From Clostridia bacterium (GTDB lineage Bacteria; Bacillota; Clostridia; Oscillospirales; Acutalibacteraceae), in assembly GCA_017450005.1 (NCBI GenBank), contig JAFSYM010000112.1:1-35268 (forward strand): a stretch of 35,268 bases of DNA, given 5' to 3'. Positions 1-6,904 of the stretch are shown here, in pieces. The stretch's first letter is position 1; each line of letters opens with the position of its first letter. Both the position numbers and the translations under genes were made by a program. The notes beneath the pieces were generated by a model. That model saw only the letters and a list, made by a program, of their open reading frames with translations, did no database searches and had not been told where the DNA came from.

Positions 1-627
1 CGGCAGGGATTGCGCCTCGCCAAAGAGTCGGAACAAGTATCGTTGATGCGCTTCCGGCAAGAAGGAAAGCTCCACCGCCGGACTGATCGCCATTTTGCCT
101 TCATCCACAAGCTGCAGCAGTTCGGGAACCAGATGTGTCAAACGAAGATACCGTTGCACGGTTGCCCGGCTTTCCCCGGTATCTTTGGCGAGTAGTTCAT
201 CTGTGCGCAACTTCGTCTCTTTTTGAGACGAAGTTAAATCGGAGCGCTTGCCCTGTTTCTTGAGGGCATTTGTCTTGATAAGCAGTGCAAATGCCTTTTC
301 ACTGGGAAGAATGTGTTCCCGATGGAGATTGCTGTCCACCATCCAGATGGCGGCAGTATCATGGTCGATGTCATAAACATGAGCCGGCACTTCGGTCAGA
401 CCTGCAAGCTGTGCGGCGTGTAAGCGTCGGTGACCGGAAATGACTTCGTAACCGTCGCCGCTTTCCAACGGTCGAACGATTAGGGCGGAGAGAATGCCGT
501 TTTGCCGGACGCTTTCCGTTAAGTCTTTCATTTCATCGTCATCCAGAACTTTGTACGGGTGATCTTTGAATGGGTGCAGCTTGCTGATATCCAGCATTAC
601 TGCGGGTTTGTCATTTAGATTTAGCAT
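1..627 (-). CDS. ParB/Spo0J-like partition protein, 3' end cut by window edge
   Basis: This reading frame stays open from the ATG at 627 to the window edge (209 residues seen). The N-terminal half has the ParB nuclease-like fold pattern: a D-I-S-K-L-H-P-F-K start, a 'V-R-Q-N-G-I' helix, then the hallmark G-H-R-R box near residue 67 followed by an A-A-Q-L-A-G helix. The second half has a helix-turn-helix-like segment (T-G-E-S-R-A-T-V-Q-R-Y-L-R-L). ParB proteins bind centromere-like sites to segregate plasmids or chromosomes. Lying only 24 bases downstream of a relaxase gene, this copy more likely serves a mobile element than the chromosome. The ATG at 627 is preceded by a good AAAGGA ribosome site; an in-frame ATG at 642 would overlap that site. 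The rest of the gene lies outside the window. Confidence 0.88.
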   Translation of the reverse strand, partial: MLNLNDKPAVMLDISKLHPFKDHPYKVLDDDEMKDLTESVRQNGILSALIVRPLESGDGYEVISGHRRLHAAQLAGLTEVPAHVYDIDHDTAAIWMVDSNLHREHILPSEKAFALLIKTNALKKQGKRSDLTSSQKETKLRTDELLAKDTGESRATVQRYLRLTHLVPELLQLVDEGKMAISPAVELSFLPEAHQRYLFRLFGEAQSLP

Positions 628-651
628 ATTTTTTCCTTTCATTTTGATCTT

Positions 652-1866
652 TTACCGTGCGTCACGGTCATAGTTTTTGTTTTGAGGCTTTTTCTCTTTG
701 CGTTGTTCGATATGTGTTTTGACGGCATCCATGAATTTACTGACCAAATCCGGCAGATGCTCCAGTGCATATAGGTACGGTTGACATTTTTCTTTCAGTG
801 CGTTAAACTTTTTCTGCAACTGATGCAAACTGCTTTGGGCTTCATAAAAGCGGCGCTTGAAAAACAAAACGTCCTCTTGCAGCCGTTGGATTTCTGCGTG
901 AGCTACAACACCTGATTTGGCAAGTGCGGTTAAGGCTTCGTAATCTTCTTTGGCAACGGTGTATTTGCCGGAAAGATTCTTTTTGCCCATGCTGTCAATC
1001 TCTTCGTAGGTTTTATGCACCAAATGCACCGCATCATATTTTATCTCTTCGGCCTGTACCTGCTCTTGCACTTCAGACAGACGCTTTGTGTCCTTTTCAA
1101 TCTGATATTGCAGACAGGAGAGATGTTCCGTGGTACTGCCGCGCTCGCCGCGTACAAAATCCGGATACCCGGCGTTCTGCATATGGGCAAAGAACCGATC
1201 CTGCAAAAGGCTGTAGGATGCTATCAGCATGGGCTTTCCGTCTGGGCGAAGCACAGGCTGACCGTTCTCATCCAGCTTCTTTTCAGACCGCCATTTTTTA
1301 GAATGGCTGACCTGATGGATGACTTCTTTGACCGTACCGACCAAGGCGGGATCTTTGCACCGTTTTGACCATAGCACCCGCTTTTCCACCACCGGCAGCG
1401 CGACGATGTGCATATGATAGTGGTAAACGGGATAACCGTACTGTTCGGTTAGCGCTTTGTTCAGCTCGTCTGCATGCATGACCGCAGACAACACTTTTTC
1501 TTCTCCGTATTCCTGCACCGCAAACCGATAAGCTTCTTCATAGAACCGAATCGCATACTCATACCCGCCGTGATCTCCAAAGTATTGGGTATTAACATCC
1601 ACGATCATCTCATCAAAAATTTTGGCGTCTGGACGCAGGCCACGCAGAGAGACTTGCTTCTTGTCAACCATCTGTTGCAGTTTTTGATTGTAGGTCAGAT
1701 CACCGCAATCCTTGAAATGGACATTCATAGAGGTACGAGACAAGTCCACATTCATATTGGCGTAGCTTTCGTTTTTTCGTTCGTTATGTCGTTCTGCCTT
1801 GCCTATGGATGCAGTCGTATATGTTTTGACACGCGCAACACAATAGTTTGTTTTTTCGATATTCAT
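652..1866 (-). CDS. MobV-family relaxase (plasmid recombination/mobilization protein)
   Basis: The 404-residue protein matches the Pre/Mob (MobV) family. The N-terminus has the conserved 'K-A-E-R-H-N-E-R' segment (about 23-30). The metal-binding motif III is visible as H131-A-D-E followed by the H149-Y-H-M-H153 cluster. A long charged helical region (about 245-340) probably forms a coiled coil, as is usual for the C-terminal half of these proteins. MobV relaxases nick one strand at oriT and pilot DNA during mobilization by a helper conjugation system. The gene is upstream of parB in the same direction and downstream of a hairpin-rich non-coding stretch that may be its oriT. Start choice is unsure: the AGGAGG sits only 2 bases before the ATG at 1866, while an in-frame ATG at 1881 has no ribosome site. 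I prefer 1866 because the protein start then matches the family. Confidence 0.9.
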   Translation of the reverse strand: MNIEKTNYCVARVKTYTTASIGKAERHNERKNESYANMNVDLSRTSMNVHFKDCGDLTYNQKLQQMVDKKQVSLRGLRPDAKIFDEMIVDVNTQYFGDHGGYEYAIRFYEEAYRFAVQEYGEEKVLSAVMHADELNKALTEQYGYPVYHYHMHIVALPVVEKRVLWSKRCKDPALVGTVKEVIHQVSHSKKWRSEKKLDENGQPVLRPDGKPMLIASYSLLQDRFFAHMQNAGYPDFVRGERGSTTEHLSCLQYQIEKDTKRLSEVQEQVQAEEIKYDAVHLVHKTYEEIDSMGKKNLSGKYTVAKEDYEALTALAKSGVVAHAEIQRLQEDVLFFKRRFYEAQSSLHQLQKKFNALKEKCQPYLYALEHLPDLVSKFMDAVKTHIEQRKEKKPQNKNYDRDAR

Positions 1867-1904
1867 CACCTCCTCATACATGGATTCTTGATTAGACGCT
1901 TCCG

Positions 1905-1935
1905 GTTACACAAGATTCTCGCGAATCTGTGTAAC
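1905..1935. repeat. Inverted repeat with GTTACACA/TGTGTAAC ends
   Basis: The left arm GTTACACAAGATTC and the right arm GAATCTGTGTAAC pair over 13 bases with one bulged A and a 4-base loop. It lies 39 bases upstream of the relaxase start. It shares its TGTGTAAC edge with the hairpin at 2018-2044. Confidence 0.75.
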
Positions 1936-1972
1936 CTACATTAGCCAGTGGCGCAGCCACGCCGCCAAGGTT

Positions 1973-1989
1973 CTGACACGAAGTGTCAG
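1973..1989. repeat. Perfect 7-bp hairpin CTGACAC-GAA-GTGTCAG
   Basis: Perfect inverted repeat with a 3-base loop, between the two hairpins that share the GTGTAAC motif. It is probably part of the same structured oriT-like region. Confidence 0.7.
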
Positions 1990-2017
1990 GTTGTTATGAC
2001 ACGACCGCCGCCTCTCT

Positions 2018-2044
2018 TTACACACTTCCTGCGAAAGTGTGTAA
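2018..2044. repeat. Inverted repeat TTACACACTT/AAGTGTGTAA
   Basis: Perfect 10-bp arms separated by 7 bases. The right arm contains AGTGTGTAA, resembling the pMV158-type MobV nick core. It is the best nick-site candidate in the region, but this is inferred from similarity recalled for the family. Confidence 0.7.
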
Positions 2045-2570
2045 CCCACTATGACACTTTCACGCCTGCGCCGTGCAAAGATGTCAGTGGGCTCTGCGAG
2101 GCCGAAACAGCGCCGCACCCCTATTGAATCACTGCGAATGAGAGCCGTTTTTGTTGCAGTGATTCCTTTGCTGCTTCCTCCGGCAAGATTCCTGCAGGCA
2201 CTTTCGTATCTCAACGGGCGCTGTACAGTCGCGTCGCATTGCAGCGACACGCGCTCGCTCATCTTGGATGATGAGGTCATGGCGGTTTGTATCTGCCGGA
2301 CAGTCATTCAATTTGGGACAAAAAGAAAAAGCCGTCACACAGACAGCACAAACTGCGAAAGGTGATGTTTCCTTTCGTTCAGTCCTGCAGCCAATCATGG
2401 GCTGCGCATGTGTGCTGAACCTATGTAACGACTAAAAAAAAGTGGTTCAGAATCATTCATTTTTTTACAACAACAAAAAACAAGGTTTTCCCTTGCATCT
2501 TTATTATATTGATTATTTCACGTTTGTCAATAGCTTGCAGAAAATTTGTTCGATAAGTTTTGAAAAAAGT

Positions 2571-2603
2571 TTAACCCTGAGAGTTTTTCGCTCTCAGGGT
2601 TAA
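2571..2603 (-). terminator. Rho-independent terminator of the DUF6273-type gene
   Basis: A perfect 13-bp stem (TTAACCCTGAGAG with its complement, 7-base loop) lies 10 bases past the stop codon of the minus-strand gene at 2614. Read on the minus strand it is followed by a run of T (complement of the A run at 2563-2568). Confidence 0.88.
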
Positions 2604-2613
2604 TTGTTGCTAG

Positions 2614-5600
2614 TTATCCAAACAAGTGTGTCAGGCGATAAATCAGGCGGTGGAAGAAACCGACAATGCTGTCAAAGAAGCCGCCGTTGTGAATCTTGCC
2701 GCACTGTGGGCAGTGGCCGTCGCCGGTCATCATCTCGCCGCAGCCCTCGCGGTCACAATAGCCGTCGTTGTCCTCGTCAATGTGACCGAGGGCGGGGATG
2801 GATCTTGTGTAGCTGTCATCACCCGCCACGCAGGTGTAGGTTTCAACGCCTTCCGTCATGCAGGTCGACGGCGTGGTAACGGTTGAGGTGTAGGTGTGGG
2901 TATGGGGTTCGTCAATTTGTACAGGTATTAGATTTAAGACATCAGAAGTTGCCTCAATTCTATCGCCATTTAATTCTTCTACTGCGTATGCACTTTGGTC
3001 ATCGTTGTAACCGATTCCATAATCCTGTCTGTATAGTGTACCGACATGCAATGGAAGATCTTCAAATGATAATGTCCTAATCGCTCCGTTTATATATCCT
3101 TGTTCTTTTACGCTTATATTCAAAGATCCTTCGCAATTTGCTAAGGTCTTTACATAGTAGCCATCTTCCCAAAGCGTTACGAGTTTTTCGTCATTTATAA
3201 CCTCAAGATCAACATCATCACTTGTGTCAAGTGTAACTTCATTGTTGACGATTGCGCCACAAAGAGTATCGTTCTTATCATAAACATAAACATCTACCGG
3301 ACAAGCTAAACCAATCGCTTTGCACTGATTGACATATAAATCCCAACCAAAATCAAAATTGGAATCATAGCCTGCCGCACTTAGGATTTTCAAAGCTGTA
3401 TCACCAAATATGATTCGTTCAACTTCCTCATACCCATTGAGCACTTTTTTTGACGCTGATTTAATTTCACCAAGCGCTAAATCCGTTGCAGCTTCGGCAA
3501 AAGCTTCTACATTCGCCGATACAGCTAATCCGGCCACTCCGTCTTCTTTGAATGCAACTTTTTCACGTTTACCGTTCTTTACATCATAGGCGTGATAAGT
3601 CAAATTAGTAAAGTTACCGAACGAGCGTCCTGATAATGTATAGCCTTGAATATCACAAACTATGTCAAGCTGTTTTGTTCCGTTCTGATACGGAACAACG
3701 ATTGTCATTTTGCCGTCCTGTACACCCAATAAGTTTTTAACTGAGAATATTTTTTCAATGACTTTCTTGCTGACATACTCCTCAAGGGATTCGGCGGGCA
3801 TGGTATAAAGAGACAGTTCCACTAAAACAGCCTTTTCAAGATATTTAATTTGTTTATCGGTGAAACCAAGCTCCTTCAACCCAATGAGGGATATTGCAGA
3901 TGTCTTTTTCAGCTTGTTTACAGCATCTGTGAGTAAATCACTTTCATTTTGTGTTACCGGCTTTGCGTCACGGTTTTTGACAACTGTTTGAAAAACTTTT
4001 TGGTCTTTCCCGATGTTCATTTGAATCTCATATTCTGCTGTGATTGTTTTTTCGCTGTCCTCATAGCCCAGCCAGAAATCAGAGGGGAAATAAATGCTGC
4101 CCTCCAGATATAAACTTTCCCCGAGTTTTACAGTTTTTGGAAATGAACTATCATTCAAAAAAATCTGACCGCAGTTTTCCAAACCGGTAAGCTTCACATC
4201 GGAAATCGTGATATCAAAAGCGGAATTCTTTTTACATGAGTCACTTAAATCAAAATAATTTGAAGGAAGCGAATTTCCGATTTCGATTTTAAACGGAATA
4301 GCGTCGGCTTCCTTTGTTCCGCCCGCAACATAAACCTTGCCGTTGAGCCATTTATATTCATTGGCAATGATAACACTGATTCGGTTCTCTTTGTTTATGT
4401 TTGAAATATCTGTTTGATCGAGGTCTGAAAACTCCCTGCACTTAGATATCGCAATAATTTCTTCTGCGTTTTTATCATAATTGCAGATAACACTTTTCCC
4501 TTTCAGCTGTTCGGCAGTATCTGTGCTTAATACATCCTTTTTTATATTGTATTTTTTCCCGTCTATTGTTACGTTATCGATATATACATTTGAATCGTTA
4601 AGGACCACAGTTGTTACATAATCTTCAAGGATGCCGCTAAATTGATAAATACCGGTCGTAGATTGCGGATTGAATGTTATCGCATGGACTTCACCGACGG
4701 ATGCACTCGCAGATTCTGAAAACAGATTGGGAGATTGGGAGATATCAGATATCAAATTTGAAATCTTACAAGCAGGGCGAACGCCAACGGACGTACTGTT
4801 TACGCGACTTACTTCGTAGTAGAAGTAAGTCAAGTCGCCGTTTATATCGACATAACGAACATAGGAGGTGCCATAAGAGAGAGCTGAACGCAGTCTCCAA
4901 CAGGGTCTGCCCCCTTGGCATTTTGCGTAATCGCTGGTATTTGCTTTTCTACCACCGGAAACACCTAAAGCTTCGCTAAAACCATATGTTGGGCTTGTTG
5001 CTTCGCTAGCTGACAACAAAAAAACTTTATCGCTTGTGCTTTCACTTCCATAGGCGGAATAAGTAGCTCCAGCACTATTATCTAACGTTTCAAGTTTAAT
5101 CTTGTTTTGCTGTGAGATATTAAAAGCAGTATAGTAAAAATCATTGTTTAGCCATTTTCTTATATATGATTTTGAATAATTATTAGCATAATAAGACTTC
5201 TCAATATTCCCCCAATAGGCAGTACTACCATAATCATCCTTGCCTGACTCCATAATAAAGTTATTATAGGCCTGGCTGTCAATAATTGTTTCACTAAGAA
5301 CTAATCCTGACTCAGGGTCTAAAACCCGCCATTCTAGTGGTTCATATTTAAAAAAATATATTAAATCTAGTGTATAACCAAATTCATCTTGATTGCTATA
5401 ATTCCCATTCGCATTGGCTTCATATCCTGTATAAATCGGGCGATAGGATGAAAGTGTCACAGCACGATATTTTTCCTTGTCAACAAAGAAATCTGCAAAC
5501 TGCATATAATTTCCCGGCTGCATTTTGCCATCTGCCCAACTTCCTGTGCCGGTGTAGTAGTCATAACTCTTCCACACAGCAGCGTTCGCAGCAGCTTGCA

Positions 5601-5778
5601 GCTCCGGTGTTCCATCAACGCGCGTTTGTGGATAGGTGCCGAATTGAATGTGGTCGCCAACCTCATATGCCTCCGCCTTCGGTGCAATCTCCAACCCGAC
5701 AAAGCCCGCCAGCGGCGCAGCGGTCAAGAGCAGAAGCACAACCAAAAAAATGGATAAAACTCGTTTCCCTGTTTTCAT
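2614..5778 (-). CDS. Large secreted DUF6273-type surface protein with cysteine-rich tail
   Basis: The 1054-residue protein begins with a signal peptide (about 1-37, ending K-A-E-A). I start it at the ATG at 5778, which has GGAGG 8 bases upstream; a longer in-frame ATG at 5811 lacks a site. Residues about 38-345 resemble the DUF6273 domain of gut Firmicutes surface proteins (I-Q-F-G-T-Y-P-Q-T start, R-K-W-L-N-N-D-F-Y, W-R-L-R-S, and a G-V-R-P end). The middle (350-940) is not recognised. The last 90 residues hold an H-T-H-T-Y / P-A-L-G-H module, a D-N-D-G-Y-C-D segment, a C-x-x-C-G-K pair and a short hydrophobic-basic helix at the very end. The protein is probably cell-surface; its ligand is unknown. 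The ends are GC-rich while the middle is A+T-rich, suggesting a mosaic gene. A clear terminator follows. Confidence 0.85.
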   Translation of the reverse strand: MKTGKRVLSIFLVVLLLLTAAPLAGFVGLEIAPKAEAYEVGDHIQFGTYPQTRVDGTPELQAAANAAVWKSYDYYTGTGSWADGKMQPGNYMQFADFFVDKEKYRAVTLSSYRPIYTGYEANANGNYSNQDEFGYTLDLIYFFKYEPLEWRVLDPESGLVLSETIIDSQAYNNFIMESGKDDYGSTAYWGNIEKSYYANNYSKSYIRKWLNNDFYYTAFNISQQNKIKLETLDNSAGATYSAYGSESTSDKVFLLSASEATSPTYGFSEALGVSGGRKANTSDYAKCQGGRPCWRLRSALSYGTSYVRYVDINGDLTYFYYEVSRVNSTSVGVRPACKISNLISDISQSPNLFSESASASVGEVHAITFNPQSTTGIYQFSGILEDYVTTVVLNDSNVYIDNVTIDGKKYNIKKDVLSTDTAEQLKGKSVICNYDKNAEEIIAISKCREFSDLDQTDISNINKENRISVIIANEYKWLNGKVYVAGGTKEADAIPFKIEIGNSLPSNYFDLSDSCKKNSAFDITISDVKLTGLENCGQIFLNDSSFPKTVKLGESLYLEGSIYFPSDFWLGYEDSEKTITAEYEIQMNIGKDQKVFQTVVKNRDAKPVTQNESDLLTDAVNKLKKTSAISLIGLKELGFTDKQIKYLEKAVLVELSLYTMPAESLEEYVSKKVIEKIFSVKNLLGVQDGKMTIVVPYQNGTKQLDIVCDIQGYTLSGRSFGNFTNLTYHAYDVKNGKREKVAFKEDGVAGLAVSANVEAFAEAATDLALGEIKSASKKVLNGYEEVERIIFGDTALKILSAAGYDSNFDFGWDLYVNQCKAIGLACPVDVYVYDKNDTLCGAIVNNEVTLDTSDDVDLEVINDEKLVTLWEDGYYVKTLANCEGSLNISVKEQGYINGAIRTLSFEDLPLHVGTLYRQDYGIGYNDDQSAYAVEELNGDRIEATSDVLNLIPVQIDEPHTHTYTSTVTTPSTCMTEGVETYTCVAGDDSYTRSIPALGHIDEDNDGYCDREGCGEMMTGDGHCPQCGKIHNGGFFDSIVGFFHRLIYRLTHLFG
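4806..4831. repeat. Intragenic 10-bp hairpin in the W-R-L-R-S/G-V-R-P segment
   Basis: GACTTACTTC and GAAGTAAGTC pair perfectly around a 6-base loop. The hairpin lies inside the surface-protein gene, within the segment that is usually most variable in DUF6273-type proteins. It may be chance or a recombination feature. Confidence 0.6.
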
Positions 5779-5860
5779 CTGTTTGTCCTCCGTTTTTTTT
5801 GATTCTTTCATAATAGCTATTTGATTTCACTTTTCAACCAATTTGACTTTAACGGTAGAT

Positions 5861-6085
5861 ATATGGTATTAACGGTCACGGATTTGCCTGAAAAGCAAAA
5901 ATGCGCCCCGCAAAACGAGACGCCAAAAAATGCATCTCTCTTGCTGCGAAACAAAACCTACTCGATTGTAAAACCTCTCAAAGTAAGATCGAGAATACAT
6001 TTTTTACAAGTGTATTCTTTGAGAGAATATACAATGAGATTCATAAAAATCTCTGGTTTTGTTTCGCAGTATTAATCTACCATAT
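5861..6085. repeat. Nested inverted-repeat element of about 225 bp
   Basis: This gap holds several layers of inverted repeat around one centre. The outermost pair is ATATGGTATTAA (5861-5872) against TTAATCTACCATAT (6072-6085), imperfect. Next is a perfect 15-bp pair, CTGCGAAACAAAACC (5944-5958) against its complement at 6055-6069. Inside these lie CTCGATTGTA/TACAATGAG, CTCTCAAAG/TTTGAGAG and GAATACA/TGTATTC, with a side hairpin GAGATT/AATCTC (6036-6053). No gene is seen in 5779-6211; open frames on the plus strand only trace the repeat. It could be a small non-autonomous element, a structured RNA, or both. Confidence 0.7.
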
Positions 6086-6211
6086 TTCAAAGAGGATGTC
6101 AATGAAGAACCATTGATTTGTTGAAAAGTTCGAAATCAAAAAAGGTGTAAGAAGGTGGAGAATTTTGACATATATTATGTATAGAGGTTATTTTATAGGA
6201 GGATTTTCTGT

Positions 6212-6841
6212 ATGATTTCTTTGGCAATTGGTGAATGGTTGTTTTCAAATCTATTTGATTGTATTTCATTGATTCTTGCTGCAGTCGGTGGTTTTTTTGC
6301 GCTTCATCAATGGAAAAAAAGCAATATCTATAAAAGAGGAGAAATTGTTGAAAACTTGATTAAAACAGTTAGAGATGATGAAGATATTGCGACAATCATG
6401 GATGTGGTTGATTGGAACGATGGAATAGAGTATGATGGAAAGTTTTATATTTCGCAAGCGGTTGAAAGAAGTGATTTGAATCAACTTGATAACGAAGAAT
6501 TGTTCAAAAAAGTTGATAAGGCATTAGCTCATTTCTCTTATGTCTGCTATTTGAGAAGTCAAAAGACACTAACAAAAGAAGACATGAAGGTATTTGCTTA
6601 TGGAATCAAGAGATTAGCGGTAAATCCTCATATTGCAAATTATTTATATTCACTTTATCATTGGTCTACGTCTATTGGAGTGCAGATGTCTTATATTTAT
6701 CTAGTCGATTACTGTATTGGACAAGGTTATATTTATTCTGATTTCAAAAGTTTAACTTCAAATTATTATAAAAACTTTTTGCAACTACCCAATGATTACT
6801 TAGACAAGGAAAAGAGAAAGGTAACAGTCTATACAAAATAA
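6212..6841 (+). CDS. Small membrane-anchored protein of unknown function
   Basis: The 209-residue protein starts at an ATG with GGAGG 8 bases upstream. One hydrophobic segment (about 8-32) near the N-terminus should anchor it, followed by basic residues (W-K-K-S-N-I-Y-K-R), which suggests that the remaining part faces the cytoplasm. The rest is helical and charged, with a tyrosine-rich end. Its shape (one helix plus a helical body of about 170 residues) is like small DUF4760-type proteins, but I cannot confirm that. It is A+T-rich, unlike most of the window, and lies 63 bases upstream of the PPC-domain gene in the same direction, so the two probably form an operon. No function is claimed. Confidence 0.72.
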   Translation: MISLAIGEWLFSNLFDCISLILAAVGGFFALHQWKKSNIYKRGEIVENLIKTVRDDEDIATIMDVVDWNDGIEYDGKFYISQAVERSDLNQLDNEELFKKVDKALAHFSYVCYLRSQKTLTKEDMKVFAYGIKRLAVNPHIANYLYSLYHWSTSIGVQMSYIYLVDYCIGQGYIYSDFKSLTSNYYKNFLQLPNDYLDKEKRKVTVYTK

Positions 6842-6904
6842 GATTGGTTTTATTTGTCATAAGTTTTGGCATTTTCTATCGTGTTAATTTAACAGGAGGT
6901 TAAA

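Larger units (their letters stand above)
1867..2450. other. Hairpin-rich non-coding stretch, candidate oriT of the mobilizable element
   Basis: About 580 bases upstream of the relaxase hold at least seven inverted repeats: 1905-1935, 1973-1989, 2018-2044, 2126-2165, 2230-2253, 2356-2377 and 2387-2405, plus a wider CTGAACC/GGTTCAG pair at 2415-2450. Three reading frames stay open here on both strands, but none has a ribosome site or a recognisable domain, so I read it as DNA with a structural role. MobV relaxases usually act at an oriT just upstream of their own gene. The nick core of the pMV158 group, as I recall it, is AGTGTG followed by TTA; AGTGTG followed by TAA occurs at 2037-2044. Function is inferred from position and structure only. 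Confidence 0.5.

Noticed and set aside
1936-2398. Three overlapping open frames upstream of the relaxase (1936-2307 and 2129-2398 minus, 2051-2365 plus)
   Set aside because: All cross several hairpins, lack ribosome sites and domains; structural DNA is the simpler reading, though a small conserved gene cannot be fully excluded.
5821-6116. Two short plus-strand frames between the DUF6273-type gene and the 6212 gene
   Set aside because: They run through the nested inverted repeat and have no ribosome site or domain.
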